A DNA stretch of 64,000 nucleotides, taken from Oscillospiraceae bacterium. Lineage in GTDB: Bacteria; Bacillota; Clostridia; Oscillospirales; CAG-382. The stretch's first letter is position 1, and every line of letters begins with the position of its first letter. Both the position numbers and the translations under genes were made by a program. Of this stretch, positions 18,594 to 29,522 are shown piece after piece. The notes beneath the pieces are model-generated. The model searched no databases and had not been told where the DNA came from. It saw nothing but the letters and a program-made list of their open reading frames with translations. Where the stretch lies: the NCBI GenBank assembly GCA_015064955.1, contig SVRD01000007.1:47189-111188 (forward strand). The letters are read 5' to 3'.

Positions 18594-19409
18594 ATGAATA
18601 TAAAACGTATAGAATCGCGTAACAATCCCACAATAAAAAGCATAACCGCACTGCGCGACAGGAAAGCAAGAGAAAGCGAGCGCCTTTTCTATTTCGAGGG
18701 AGTGCATCTTCTGGAGGAATATCTGCGCGCGGGCTACCGTCCGAAGTTTTTGTTTCTCCGCGAGGACGTGACGGATAAATACCTTTCGCTTGCCAAAAAG
18801 GCAGAATGCGAGATATACGAGGTGACCGAATCGGTCTATTCCAAGCTGAGCGAGGAAAAAGCACCGCAGGGAATATTTACTGTGTCGGAGCTTCTCCCGA
18901 ATCTGCATTATGCAAGAAATGAAAACGAGCTGGAACAAATGGCGGGAGAGCTGAACGGCAATTCGATAATGCTTGTCGATATGCAGGATAACGGCAACGT
19001 CGGCACTGTGATAAGAACCTCTGCCGCGCTTGATTGCAAGGTTTTGCTTTGCGGTAATTGTGCCGACGTTTATTCGCCGAAAACGGCACGTGCGACAATG
19101 GGCGCGCTTTTCACCAACGATATTTATATCTGCCACGATACATTGAAGGCGATAGCGGCTCTTCGGAATAAACAAATCCGCGTTATCGCTTCCGCGCTTG
19201 ACGAAAGGGCACAGAAACTCGGCGAATATGAAATAAACGAAAACGATTGCTTTGTCGTCGGAAACGAGGGCAAGGGGCTTCCGCAGACGGTTATCGAAAA
19301 ATGCGATATGACCTGCTTTATCCCGATGACCGCAAAGACCGAAAGTTTGAACGCCGCTTCTGCGGCATCGGTGCTGCTCTGGGAGGCTAAACGAGGTAAG
19401 CTGAAATGA
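18594..19409 (+). CDS. TrmH/SpoU-family RNA methyltransferase
   Basis: IESRNNPTIKSITALRDRKARESERLFYFEGVHLLEEYL, DMQDNGNVGTVIRTS, VVGNEGKGLP, IPMTAKTESLNAASAASVLL. Confidence 0.92.
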   Translation: MNIKRIESRNNPTIKSITALRDRKARESERLFYFEGVHLLEEYLRAGYRPKFLFLREDVTDKYLSLAKKAECEIYEVTESVYSKLSEEKAPQGIFTVSELLPNLHYARNENELEQMAGELNGNSIMLVDMQDNGNVGTVIRTSAALDCKVLLCGNCADVYSPKTARATMGALFTNDIYICHDTLKAIAALRNKQIRVIASALDERAQKLGEYEINENDCFVVGNEGKGLPQTVIEKCDMTCFIPMTAKTESLNAASAASVLLWEAKRGKLK

Positions 19410-20656
19410 AGGACGCTTTGTTTTATATCTGGCTTCAGCAGGCGTTGGGCTTATACAGCCGCAACGTAAAGGATATTTTCGCGAGGTTTGACAGCATTAC
19501 AGAGATTTATAATTGCGATGATTTTTCGTTTTTGGGCGAAAAACGCGATAAGTATATCAAGCGTCTCGAGAATAAGGATACCTCGGCGGCGTTTGAGATC
19601 CTCAAGCGCTGTGAAGCGATGGGTGTGAATATTACGGGATATTACGATGAGCTTTACCCGAAGGGACTGAAGAGCATCGATGCACCGCCCGCGGCGCTTT
19701 ATTCGATCGGCATCTTAAAAGACCTTAACAAGATTCCCTGTGTTGCGATAGTCGGAACGCGCGATATGTCCGAGCGCGGAAAAACGACTGCCGAAAAGCT
19801 TGCCTATACCTTTGCGAAAAGCGGTGCCTGCGTGGTCAGCGGTCTTGCAAAGGGAATAGATACCGCCGCACACAGAGGTGCGATTATGGCAGACGGATTT
19901 ACAGTCGGCGTTCTCGGCAACCCGATCGGTGATATCTATCCGAAGGAAAACATAAAAGCGTTTGAAACGCTGTATAAGCGCGGGCTTGTAATAAGCGAGC
20001 TATATCCCAGTGCTCCGCGCACAAGGGCGGATTTTCCGAACCGAAACCGAATCATAAGCGGTCTCTGCTCGGCGGTGGTTATTGCCGAGGCTGGCGAAAA
20101 GAGCGGTGCGCTTATCACTGCGCGCCACGGAATCGCACAGGGCAGAAGCGTTTTTGCCGTTCCTGCCGAAATCGGATCAGAGGCTGTCGGAACAAACGCA
20201 TTGATAAAGCAGGGGATCCCGCCGCTTTTGGATCCGAACGACGTGCTCAACGTGCTCTCTCTCGGCTATCCCGACGGCTGTGAAATTTATGAGCCGGCTG
20301 TAACCGAACAGCTTCGCTCATACGGCAATAAATCAAAAGGCGGGGAAGCAAAGCCAAAGCAAGCGCCGAAGCCGAAGCAAGCGCCGAAGTCCGAGCAAAA
20401 GAAAACGCAGATTCCCGAAACAATCCCCGAAATAACGGTTGAGGAAAGCGACGAAGCACAGGAACGCTTTGCGGGCGCATGCTCCGAACGGATACTCGCG
20501 GTGCTCAGGGGAGTAAAACCGTTAAGCATCGATGAGATAGTGCATTTGACGGGAATTCCGGTTTCCGAGGTCATGGCAGAGCTTACGCTGATGGAAATAG
20601 ACGGAAGCGTGATTTCTGCGGTAGGCGGAAGATATATATCCGCGCAATTTAACTGA
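19406..20656 (+). CDS. dprA: DNA-processing protein DprA
   Basis: VAIVGTRDMSERG, VVSGLAKGIDTAAHRGA, YPKENIKAFETL, NRIISGLCSAVVIAEAGEKSGALITA, C-terminal winged-helix-like region. Confidence 0.95.
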   Translation: MKDALFYIWLQQALGLYSRNVKDIFARFDSITEIYNCDDFSFLGEKRDKYIKRLENKDTSAAFEILKRCEAMGVNITGYYDELYPKGLKSIDAPPAALYSIGILKDLNKIPCVAIVGTRDMSERGKTTAEKLAYTFAKSGACVVSGLAKGIDTAAHRGAIMADGFTVGVLGNPIGDIYPKENIKAFETLYKRGLVISELYPSAPRTRADFPNRNRIISGLCSAVVIAEAGEKSGALITARHGIAQGRSVFAVPAEIGSEAVGTNALIKQGIPPLLDPNDVLNVLSLGYPDGCEIYEPAVTEQLRSYGNKSKGGEAKPKQAPKPKQAPKSEQKKTQIPETIPEITVEESDEAQERFAGACSERILAVLRGVKPLSIDEIVHLTGIPVSEVMAELTLMEIDGSVISAVGGRYISAQFN

Positions 20657-20718
20657 TAACGCCTTTTGCGCAAATAAAAAAGGGGCGCAGGGCTTAAAAC
20701 TCTTCAAGGAGATATTTG

Positions 20719-22953
20719 ATGAACACACTGGTAATAGTAGAGTCGCCTTACAAGGCGAATACGATCAAGAGCTTTCTCGGCAAGGGATATAAGGTCAAGT
20801 CGTCTAAGGGGCACGTACGCGATCTTCCCAAAAGCAAGCTCGGTATCGACATTGAAAACGACTTCGAGCCGCAATATATAAACATTCGCGGTAAGGGCGA
20901 GCTTATCAACGAGCTCCGCAAGGAAGCAAAGTCGGCAGACCGCGTATTTCTCGCAGCCGACCCCGACCGCGAAGGCGAAGCGATAAGCTGGCATCTTGCA
21001 AACGTTCTTGCGCTCGACCCCTCAAAGACAAAGCGCATAACCTTTAACGAGGTCACAAAGAACGCGGTTAAGGAAGCGATAAAGAACCCCCGCGATATCG
21101 ATATGAATCTTGTGAACAGCCAGCAGACAAGACGTATTCTCGACCGTCTTGTCGGCTATAAGATAAGCCCGTTTTTGTGGCGTCATATCAAAAACGGTCT
21201 TTCGGCAGGACGTGTTCAGTCGGTCGCTACAAGAATAGTTGTCGAGCGTGAGCAGGAAATAGATGCGTTCGTGCCCGAGGAATTCTGGGTCATCGGCGCA
21301 CTTTTCGTCACCGATAACGGCGAGGTGTTCAAGGCGAAGTATTTCGGCCGCGACGGCAAAAAGACAGAGCTTCAAAGCGAAGCACAGGTCAAATCGGTTT
21401 TGGAAGCTATCGCAAACGGCGATTTTATAGTAACCGACGTGAAGCGTGCGCTCAAGCTCCGCCGTCCCGCACCGCCCTTTATCACCTCCACTCTTCAGCA
21501 GGAGGCAAACAGAAAGCTTTCGTTCCAGTCTCAAAAGACTATGCTTATCGCCCAAGAGCTTTACGAGGGTGTAAATATCGGTGAAAAGAGCACTCACGGT
21601 CTTATTACCTATATGCGTACCGACTCGTTGCGTATTTCCGATGAAGCTCGCGAGGCTGCAAAGAACGTTATTATCAATAACTACGGCAGTGAGTATTATC
21701 CTCAAACGCCCAACAAATACAAGCTTAAAAAGAACGCGCAGGACGCGCACGAGGCGATCCGTCCCACCGATCCCTCAATCACTCCCGATTCGTTGAGAGG
21801 CAAGATCTCCAACGACCAATACAAGCTTTATAAGCTTATCTGGGAACGCTTTATCGCTTCTCAGATGTCTCCCGAGCAGCTCGATACCGTTTCCGCTGAT
21901 ATCGTTTCAAACGGAGTTATATTCCGCGCAAACGGCCATACCGTAAAGTTCAAGGGCTTTGCGGCGGTCTACGGTGATATCGCCGACGATTCGGGCGAGG
22001 AGGAAAGCGGTGCTATGCTTCCCGAGCTTGTCAAGGGCGAAAAGGTTATTGCCAATTCTATCGAGCCCGAGCAGAAGTTCACCCAGCCCCCCGCAAGATT
22101 CACCGAAGGCTCGCTGGTAAAGGTGCTCGAGGAAAAGGGAATCGGCAGACCCTCTACCTACACCGCGACCATTACCACGATAATTTCGAGAGGCTATATC
22201 CGCAGAGAAGGAAAGTTTTTGCTTCCTACCGAGCTCGGCGTAATAACCACCGAAACGATGAAAAAGGCATTTTCGCACATTGTCGACTATAAATTCACCG
22301 CCGAAATGGAGGAGGATCTCGATAAGATCGAGGACGGCACGAGCGAATATATCGCGGTGCTTCACGAGTTTTACCGCCATTTCAGCAAACAACTCGAAGA
22401 GGCGGAAAAGACACTCGGAAGCGAAAAAATCGAGCTTCCCAAGGTCGAAACAGGCATAATTTGTGAAAAGTGCGGTGCGGTGATGGTCGAAAAAACCGGA
22501 CGCTACGGCAAATTTGCCGCTTGTCCCAACTATCCCAAGTGTCGCAATACCAAGCGTTTGGACACGGTTGCCGAAAAGGAAGAGTCCGAAAAGAAGACCG
22601 CCGAGGTCATCGCCGACGAAAAATGCTCCAAGTGCGGAAGCGATATGGTTCTGCGCAAGGGACCCCACGGCAATTTCTTCGCTTGCCGCAACTATCCCGA
22701 ATGTAAGACCGCGATCCCCTATCGCCGTGACAGCGGTATAGCTTGTCCCGATTGCGGAAAGCGCATTATGATAAAACAGACCAAGAGCCGAAAAACTTAT
22801 TATTCCTGCGAGGATTACCCGACTTGCGGATTCTCCTCCTGGGACCTTCCCACCGAACGCAAATGCCCCCAGTGCAACGCGGCGGTGCTGAAGAAAAAGA
22901 ACCGAGAATTTTACTACTGCAAGAACGAATGCGGCTGGACCGAGGGCAAATAA
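20719..22953 (+). CDS. topA: DNA topoisomerase I
   Basis: LVIVESPYKANTIKSFLGKGYKVKSSKGHVRDLP, AADPDREGEAISWHLA, LITYMRTDSLRIS, and C-terminal Cys4 zinc ribbons. Confidence 0.98.
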   Translation: MNTLVIVESPYKANTIKSFLGKGYKVKSSKGHVRDLPKSKLGIDIENDFEPQYINIRGKGELINELRKEAKSADRVFLAADPDREGEAISWHLANVLALDPSKTKRITFNEVTKNAVKEAIKNPRDIDMNLVNSQQTRRILDRLVGYKISPFLWRHIKNGLSAGRVQSVATRIVVEREQEIDAFVPEEFWVIGALFVTDNGEVFKAKYFGRDGKKTELQSEAQVKSVLEAIANGDFIVTDVKRALKLRRPAPPFITSTLQQEANRKLSFQSQKTMLIAQELYEGVNIGEKSTHGLITYMRTDSLRISDEAREAAKNVIINNYGSEYYPQTPNKYKLKKNAQDAHEAIRPTDPSITPDSLRGKISNDQYKLYKLIWERFIASQMSPEQLDTVSADIVSNGVIFRANGHTVKFKGFAAVYGDIADDSGEEESGAMLPELVKGEKVIANSIEPEQKFTQPPARFTEGSLVKVLEEKGIGRPSTYTATITTIISRGYIRREGKFLLPTELGVITTETMKKAFSHIVDYKFTAEMEEDLDKIEDGTSEYIAVLHEFYRHFSKQLEEAEKTLGSEKIELPKVETGIICEKCGAVMVEKTGRYGKFAACPNYPKCRNTKRLDTVAEKEESEKKTAEVIADEKCSKCGSDMVLRKGPHGNFFACRNYPECKTAIPYRRDSGIACPDCGKRIMIKQTKSRKTYYSCEDYPTCGFSSWDLPTERKCPQCNAAVLKKKNREFYYCKNECGWTEGK

Positions 22954-22980
22954 GCCGGATTCTCGCAACAGGAGAAAATT

Positions 22981-23991
22981 ATGAAGATAACCATAGCAGT
23001 TGATATAATGGGAGGCGACAATCCCGCAAGCGAGCTTGCTTTGGGTGCTGTCAGTGCGGCAAGGATGTTTGCTGCCGATGGGCTCGAGCTTATACTCGTT
23101 GCGACTCCCGAAGCGGCAAAAACGCTTCCCGAGCTTCCCGCAAACGTCAGCGTTCGTACCGCGGAGGGTGTTGTCGAAATGACAGACGACCCCGGTATCG
23201 TTATGAAGGATAAAAAGGATTCAACACTTGTCCTCGCCTGCAATCTTTGCAAGGAGGGTATCGCGGATGCGGTAGTCAGCGCGGGAAATACAGGCGCACT
23301 GTTCACCGCCGCTTCGCTGATAATCCGAAGAATCAAGGGTGTCCGCCGTGCCGCACTCGGCTCGGTGATACCGCTCGAAAGTCCGTTTGTGTTGCTCGAT
23401 TGCGGTGCGAATCTGGACGCGACCCCCGAGGTGCTCTTGCTTTATGCGAAGATGGGCGCTATCTATGCCGAAAACGTGCTCGGAGTGGAAAATCCGCGTG
23501 TTGCACTGCTCAATAACGGCACCGAATCGCACAAGGGTACACCGCTTTACAGCGAGGCTTATAAGCTTTTGTCGGCGGAGGAAAGCTTGAATTTTGTCGG
23601 AAATTGTGAGGGCAAGGCGGTTCCGTTCGGAGCCTGCGACGTTTTGGTTTGCGACGGATTTACCGGTAATATCGCGCTCAAGCTTATCGAGGGAATGGGC
23701 AAGTTTATGTCCAAATCGATAAAGGATATATTCCACGCCACGACTGTTGCCAAGGCTGCGGGCGCGATGACGTTTAGACACACCAAAAAATTAAAGAAAA
23801 AGCTCGATCCCGCAGAATACGGCGGAGCGCCGTTTCTTGGACTTAAAAAGCCTGTTATCAAGGCGCACGGAAGCTCGGATGCACATTCCTTCTTCTCTGC
23901 GATAAAGCAGGCGTTGATGTATTGCCAAGGCGGAACGATCGAAAAGATAACGGAAGGTCTTGCGAAAAAGACCGAGGAGACTGAAGAATGA
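22981..23991 (+). CDS. plsX: Phosphate acyltransferase PlsX
   Basis: IAVDIMGGDNPASELALGAV, VSAGNTGALFTAA, VLLDCGANLDATPE, VCDGFTGNIALKLIEG, GGAPFLGLKKPVIKAHG. Confidence 0.97.
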   Translation: MKITIAVDIMGGDNPASELALGAVSAARMFAADGLELILVATPEAAKTLPELPANVSVRTAEGVVEMTDDPGIVMKDKKDSTLVLACNLCKEGIADAVVSAGNTGALFTAASLIIRRIKGVRRAALGSVIPLESPFVLLDCGANLDATPEVLLLYAKMGAIYAENVLGVENPRVALLNNGTESHKGTPLYSEAYKLLSAEESLNFVGNCEGKAVPFGACDVLVCDGFTGNIALKLIEGMGKFMSKSIKDIFHATTVAKAAGAMTFRHTKKLKKKLDPAEYGGAPFLGLKKPVIKAHGSSDAHSFFSAIKQALMYCQGGTIEKITEGLAKKTEETEE

Positions 23992-24707
23992 GTGAGGAAA
24001 AGGATTTTTCACTTCTTGAAAACCGAATAAAATATATCTTCAAGGACAGTCGTCTGCTCACGGTTGCGCTTACCCATTCGTCCTATTGCAACGAAAATCG
24101 CAAAAGAGGCTTTTCGGTAAGCAACGAGCGCAGTGAATTTTTGGGAGATTCTATTCTTTCTGTCATAACTGCGGAATTTTTGTTCAATAAATTCCCCGAA
24201 GCCGACGAAGGATTTTTGACAAGGACGCGTGCCGCGCTTGTTTGCGAGGATACTCTTGCGAAATTCGCAAACAGTATCTCGCTCGGCGATTTTATGCTTT
24301 TCGGCAAGGGAGAATCGGTGCCGTCGGGCGGCCGCCACAGAAAAAGCACTATCGCCGATGCGTTCGAGGCACTTATCGCGGCGATATATCTCGACGGCGG
24401 TATGGAAAGCGCGAAAGCGTTTGTTCTTCCCTTTATTACGTCATCGGTCGACAGTGTTATAAAGGCGGGAACAGAGGATTACAAATCGCGTCTTCAGAGA
24501 ATTGTCCAGCAAACACCCGAGGAGGTGCTTTCCTATACCCTTGTCGGTGAGGAGGGCCCGCCACACGACCGTACCTTCAGCTATGAGGTATATCTGAATT
24601 CCAACCTTTTGGGCAAGGGCAAGGGCCGCTCGAAGCGCGAAGCCGAGCAGGTCGCGGCGAGAGAAGCTTTGATCCTTTTGGGAGAGCTTGATGAATCCGA
24701 TGCGTAA
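23988..24707 (+). CDS. rnc: Ribonuclease III
   Basis: THSSYCNENRKRGFSVSNERSEFLGDSILSVI, IADAFEALIAAIYLDGG, dsRBD (DYKSRLQRIVQQ...GKGKGRSKREAEQVAAREAL). Confidence 0.97.
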   Translation: MSEEKDFSLLENRIKYIFKDSRLLTVALTHSSYCNENRKRGFSVSNERSEFLGDSILSVITAEFLFNKFPEADEGFLTRTRAALVCEDTLAKFANSISLGDFMLFGKGESVPSGGRHRKSTIADAFEALIAAIYLDGGMESAKAFVLPFITSSVDSVIKAGTEDYKSRLQRIVQQTPEEVLSYTLVGEEGPPHDRTFSYEVYLNSNLLGKGKGRSKREAEQVAAREALILLGELDESDA

Positions 24708-25698
24708 TTTCCCATTTTTCGTGCCGCACGCGGGTTGTCCGAATTGCTGTGTTTTTTGCTCGCAAACCAAGATAACCGGCGAAAAGTGCGAAAAGGATAT
24801 AAATACCGAGCTTGCCGAGCTTCGCAATATGCTCGACGCGGTTAAAGACGGCAACGAAAACGACCGTATCGCTTTTTTCGGCGGGAGCTTTACCGCTATT
24901 GCATATGAGCGAATGACGACTCTGCTCGAAACCGCAAACGAATATATAAAGCAGGGTGTCGCAGGGGGGATACGTATCTCCACAAGACCCGATTGCATCG
25001 ACTCGGAAATACTCGGCGTTTTAAAAAAATACAACGTGACGAATATCGAAATCGGGGTGCAGTCGGTCGACGACAGAGTGCTCGCCTCCTCGGCGCGCGG
25101 ACACAGCGCGGAGGATAGCTATAAGGCGGCGGAGCTGATAACGAAAAACGGTTTTGTGCTTTGCGGGCAAATGATGATCGGGCTTCCCGATTCCGACTTG
25201 GAAAGCGAGCTTTCAACCGCGAAAGCGATATGCGCGATGGGCGCTTCCGAGGCGAGAATTTACCCGACGGTTGTTTTCGAGGATACCGAGCTTCTTTCGA
25301 TGACCGAAAGAGGTGAATATAAACCGCTTTCGCTTGACGAAGCGGTTGAACGCAGTGCGAAATGCTACCGTGTCTTTTTGGAAGCGGGTGTCAAGCTGCT
25401 GCGTATCGGACTGCATTCGTCCGAAAACCTGAAAAATGCGCCCTACGGGGCGAACCACGCGGCTATCGGCGAATTGGTCAAAAGCCGTGTTTATACAGAT
25501 ATTATTTGCGAAGCGGCGGGCGATTGCCGCGGCAAAAGGATTATTATCGGCATCAGAAAAGAGGATATTTCGATGCTGTGCGGACATAAAGGCTCCGCAA
25601 TAAAACGGCTAAAGGAGCAGACGGGCTGTGCCGACGTTGAAATTGTCGGCTCGGAGCTTGAGCAATTCTGCCCGACAGTCAGAATAAGGAGTGTATAA
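24688..25698 (+). CDS. Radical SAM protein (Elp3-like, between rnc and smc)
   Basis: FFVPHAGCPNCCVFCSQTKITG (CxxxCxxC-type cluster region), FFGGSFTAI, ISTRPDCID, IEIGVQSVDD. Confidence 0.88.
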   Translation: MMNPMRNFPFFVPHAGCPNCCVFCSQTKITGEKCEKDINTELAELRNMLDAVKDGNENDRIAFFGGSFTAIAYERMTTLLETANEYIKQGVAGGIRISTRPDCIDSEILGVLKKYNVTNIEIGVQSVDDRVLASSARGHSAEDSYKAAELITKNGFVLCGQMMIGLPDSDLESELSTAKAICAMGASEARIYPTVVFEDTELLSMTERGEYKPLSLDEAVERSAKCYRVFLEAGVKLLRIGLHSSENLKNAPYGANHAAIGELVKSRVYTDIICEAAGDCRGKRIIIGIRKEDISMLCGHKGSAIKRLKEQTGCADVEIVGSELEQFCPTVRIRSV

Positions 25699-25701
25699 AA
25701 T

Positions 25702-28700
25702 ATGCGCTTAAAGGCAATAGAAATGCAGGGCTTTAAATCCTTCCCGGACAAGACCCGCATCACCTTTGACAGCGGAGTTACCGCCATTATCGGCCCTAAC
25801 GGAAGCGGCAAATCGAATATTTCCGATGCTATCCGCTGGGTTTTGGGCGAAATGAGCGCAAAATCTCTGCGCGGCAGCAGAATGGAGGACGTAATATTCA
25901 ACGGTACCGCCTCGCGTACTGCCGCAAATTGCGCCTCGGTAACGCTTTGTATCGACACCGAGGAGGAATATAACCGCGCAAACCACATCACTATCGAAAC
26001 CGACGCGGAGGCAGCAGAGCAGGAGGCGGCAAAGGGTAACGGCTACCGTTTGTCCGACGCTGCAGAGGTGAACGTCACCCGTAAGCTATACCGCAGCGGT
26101 GAAAGTGAGTATTATATAAACAAAAAACAGGTTCGTTTGAAGGATATCTACGAGCTGTTTTACGATACCGGTATCGGCAGAGAGGGCTATTCGGTTATCG
26201 GTCAGGGCAAAATCGCAGAGGTTCTTTCTCAAAAGGACGACGAGCGCCGCAGTATTTTTGAAGAGGCGGCGGGAATCTCGAAGATCCGCTATAAAAAATT
26301 AGAGGCGGAAAGAAAGCTCCGCGATACCGAAAACAACCTTGTCCGCGTGAACGACATCCTTTCGGAAATTTCCTCGCGCATCGGCCCGCTTGCAAAGGAA
26401 GCCGAAAACGCAAAGCAGTATCTTGTTCTGAGCGAGGAAAAGAAGGGAATTGAAATAACGCTTTGGCTTGACAGGCTCGATTATCTCCGTGCAAGACGAG
26501 TTGAATGCGAAACCGATCTTGCTGCCGCAAGGCTTGCGCTCGAAAAGGCAGAGCGTGAGGTTGCCGAATGTGATTCCGCAACCGACAGAATACTTAACGA
26601 AACCTACGAATATTCGCGTATGATGAGCGAATGCGAGCGCGAAAAGACCGAGGCTGTTCATAAAAAGGGCGAGGCAGAGGGCAGAAAGGCGGTTTGTGCA
26701 AACGATATCGCGCATGCCAACGAATCTGCTTCCGATGCGAGAGCACAGATCGCAGCATCTCTTGCCGAAAAGGAAGAGGCGGAAAAGATTACCGCCGAAT
26801 GTATCGCACTCAAGGAATCGCTTTCCGAAAAGCTGAAAAACGCCGAAGCCGAATCGGTAAATGCCGAAAAGGCTTACGAATCGGCAAGACAGGCATCGCT
26901 TGCCGCAGACCGCGAAAGCAATAATTCCGCCGCAAGACTCGAAATGCTTGTCGGCGACAAGGCAAAGCTTTCCGCACGTGAGGCGGGCTGTACCGCATCG
27001 CTCGAGGCAGAGCGCCGCTCGGCAAACGAAAACGCCGACAGACTCACCGCCGCGCGTGAGCGCTTGGCGGCACTCGAAGGCGAATTGACCAAGGTCGACG
27101 CCGAATTGGAAAAGGTAACAAAGCTTATCAACGGCACCGAAAACAAGATCGTTTCGCTCGATTACGAGCGAGTATCGCTTATGCAAAGCCTCCGTACCGC
27201 GAGCGAGGAGATAACCGCCGAAAAAATTGCGATTTCGGGTGAGGAGCAGCGCCGCGAGCAGCTGATGAGACTCGAAAATCTTTTGGAGGGCTATTCCGAA
27301 AGCGTAAAGAGAGTTATCAACGATTGCACATCGGGCGAGATACTCAACAACGGCGAAAAGATCGGACTATACGGCACCGTTTCAAATATCATTTCCTCCG
27401 ACAGCGAATACGTTATCGCGTTGGAGACCGCGCTTGCCGCTTCGGTGCAGTTTATTGTCGTCGACAAGGAATCCGATGCAAAGACGTGTATCCGCTATCT
27501 TAAAGAAAACAAGCTCGGCAGAGCGACATTCCTCCCTCTGCAAAGCGTAAACGGCAAAAAGAGCGACGTTTCGGCTATCAAGGATATGAAGGGGTATATC
27601 GGCATCGCGAGTGAGCTTGCAAAATACGATGAGCGCTTCGAGGGGGTTGTAAACGATCTGCTCGGAAGAACTGTTATTGCCGACAATATCGACTCGGCAT
27701 CGGCTATTGCAAGAAAGAGCGGATTCAAGATAAAGATAGTCACCCTCGACGGACAGATAATCAACGCGGGCGGCAGCTATACAGGCGGCTCCTCGGCTGT
27801 AAAGGTCGGCGTGTTTACACGTGCTATGGATATCGAGCGTCTCGCCGAATCCATAAAACAGCGTGAGGAAAAGATCGCGCAGATCGAAGAAAAGCGCCAA
27901 AAGCTCACTTCCGATTGCGAAAAGGCGGACAACGAGCTCGAGGAGCTCCGTTCCTCGCTTGCCGATGCAAATACCGCAAAGGCGGCTCACAGCGCGACAA
28001 GAGAATCGCTCGGTGTGCGTATCGAGGAGGAAAACAACCGTATCTCCTCGCTTTCTCTCGGCGATGAAATGCTTTTGAAGCTCACAAACGAGCTCGAAGA
28101 AATAAACAAAGAAATGAGTGCGCTTGAATCGGCGATAGCTTTGGCTTCCGAGGCAAGAGAAAAGGCGCGCAACGACGGCGAAGCACTCAAAAAATCCGAG
28201 GAATCGGCGTTTGCCACCGTCAGCGAGGCGAGAATGGCGCTCTTCTCGGTAAAGAACGAATTCGGCGTTGCGGAGGAAAGACTCGAGCTTTCGCGCCGCC
28301 GCGAAACCGAGCTTCAGGCGCGTATCACGCTTGGCAACTCAGCTATCGAAAAAGCCGATGCCTTGATTGCGGAACGCACCAATGAAACCGGACTGCTTAA
28401 TGCCGAATGTGCCGAATGTGACAACGTTATTGCAAATTGCGATAAACGCTTGGCAACGCTTATGAGCGACCGCGAGGGCAAGGAAAAGCAGCTCGGCGAA
28501 ATGAGAACCAAGCAAAAGGCGGTTGCTTCCGCGAAGGAGGAAGCATTCCGCGCGGTTACCGAAGCGGAAATGAAGTCCACCTCGGTGAACACCGAATACG
28601 ATACCGTTACCTCAAAGCTTTGGGACGAATACGAGCTCACCTATTCCGATGCCGTACGCTTCCGTCTGCCCAAGGAACAAATGGAAAAGGGCGCATCGAG

Positions 28701-29358
28701 GCTCGCAACGCTCAAGGCGAAGATTCGTGCGATGGGAGTTATCAACGTAAATGCAGTTGAGGAATACCGCGTAACAAAGGAACGCTACGATTTCCTCACC
28801 GCACAGACCGACGACTTGAACAAAACCCGTCTCTCGCTCGACAAGACCATCACAAAGCTTGCATCGGGTATGAAGGAGACCTTCCTCGAATGCTTCGAAA
28901 AGATAAATACCGAATTCAATGCCGTGTTTACCGAGCTTTTCGGCGGCGGCAGTGCGAGAGCCGAGCTTACCGATCCGATGCTTCCGCTCGAATGCGGTAT
29001 AGATATCGTGCTCAAGGTACCGGGAAAGAGCGTTCGCTCGATTTCGCTGCTTTCGGGCGGCGAGCAGTCGTTTGCGGCTATCTCGCTCTATCTTGCGCTC
29101 CAGCGCGTAAACCCCAGCCCGTTCTGTGTATTCGACGAGATCGAATCTGCGCTTGACGACGTGAATATCGTAAAGCTCGCGTCCTACGTGCGCCGCAACA
29201 GCGATAAGACACAGTATATTCTTATCACTCACCGCCGCGGCACTATGGAGCGTGCCGACACTATCTACGGCATCACAATGCGTCAAAAGGGTATTTCCGA
29301 CTATATGAAGCTGAATATGGCGAAGCTGGATGATATCATCAAAGAATACGCCGAATAA
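25702..29358 (+). CDS. smc: Chromosome segregation protein SMC
   Basis: AIEMQGFKSFPDKTRITFDSGVTAIIGPNGSGKSNISDAIRWVLGE; hinge; SLLSGGEQSFAAISLYLALQRVNPSPFCVFDEIESALDD. Confidence 0.98.
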   Translation: MRLKAIEMQGFKSFPDKTRITFDSGVTAIIGPNGSGKSNISDAIRWVLGEMSAKSLRGSRMEDVIFNGTASRTAANCASVTLCIDTEEEYNRANHITIETDAEAAEQEAAKGNGYRLSDAAEVNVTRKLYRSGESEYYINKKQVRLKDIYELFYDTGIGREGYSVIGQGKIAEVLSQKDDERRSIFEEAAGISKIRYKKLEAERKLRDTENNLVRVNDILSEISSRIGPLAKEAENAKQYLVLSEEKKGIEITLWLDRLDYLRARRVECETDLAAARLALEKAEREVAECDSATDRILNETYEYSRMMSECEREKTEAVHKKGEAEGRKAVCANDIAHANESASDARAQIAASLAEKEEAEKITAECIALKESLSEKLKNAEAESVNAEKAYESARQASLAADRESNNSAARLEMLVGDKAKLSAREAGCTASLEAERRSANENADRLTAARERLAALEGELTKVDAELEKVTKLINGTENKIVSLDYERVSLMQSLRTASEEITAEKIAISGEEQRREQLMRLENLLEGYSESVKRVINDCTSGEILNNGEKIGLYGTVSNIISSDSEYVIALETALAASVQFIVVDKESDAKTCIRYLKENKLGRATFLPLQSVNGKKSDVSAIKDMKGYIGIASELAKYDERFEGVVNDLLGRTVIADNIDSASAIARKSGFKIKIVTLDGQIINAGGSYTGGSSAVKVGVFTRAMDIERLAESIKQREEKIAQIEEKRQKLTSDCEKADNELEELRSSLADANTAKAAHSATRESLGVRIEEENNRISSLSLGDEMLLKLTNELEEINKEMSALESAIALASEAREKARNDGEALKKSEESAFATVSEARMALFSVKNEFGVAEERLELSRRRETELQARITLGNSAIEKADALIAERTNETGLLNAECAECDNVIANCDKRLATLMSDREGKEKQLGEMRTKQKAVASAKEEAFRAVTEAEMKSTSVNTEYDTVTSKLWDEYELTYSDAVRFRLPKEQMEKGASRLATLKAKIRAMGVINVNAVEEYRVTKERYDFLTAQTDDLNKTRLSLDKTITKLASGMKETFLECFEKINTEFNAVFTELFGGGSARAELTDPMLPLECGIDIVLKVPGKSVRSISLLSGGEQSFAAISLYLALQRVNPSPFCVFDEIESALDDVNIVKLASYVRRNSDKTQYILITHRRGTMERADTIYGITMRQKGISDYMKLNMAKLDDIIKEYAE

Positions 29359-29489
29359 AAGCTCCGCTTTCGACAAAAAACACAAGTTTTTGTCGGAAAC
29401 CGCTGCGGCGGGTTTGTGAGCACCGTTCGTTCGCACAGCATTTGTGCGCGGCACTTTGTGCCTTGTCCAAATGCTCGGCGCTCTAATGA

Positions 29490-29522
29490 ATAAAAATCCA
29501 CGCACATGTCGCGGATTTTTAT
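29490..29522. terminator. Terminator-like hairpin downstream of smc
   Basis: TAAAAATCCaCG-cacatgt-CGcGGATTTTTA. Confidence 0.7.
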
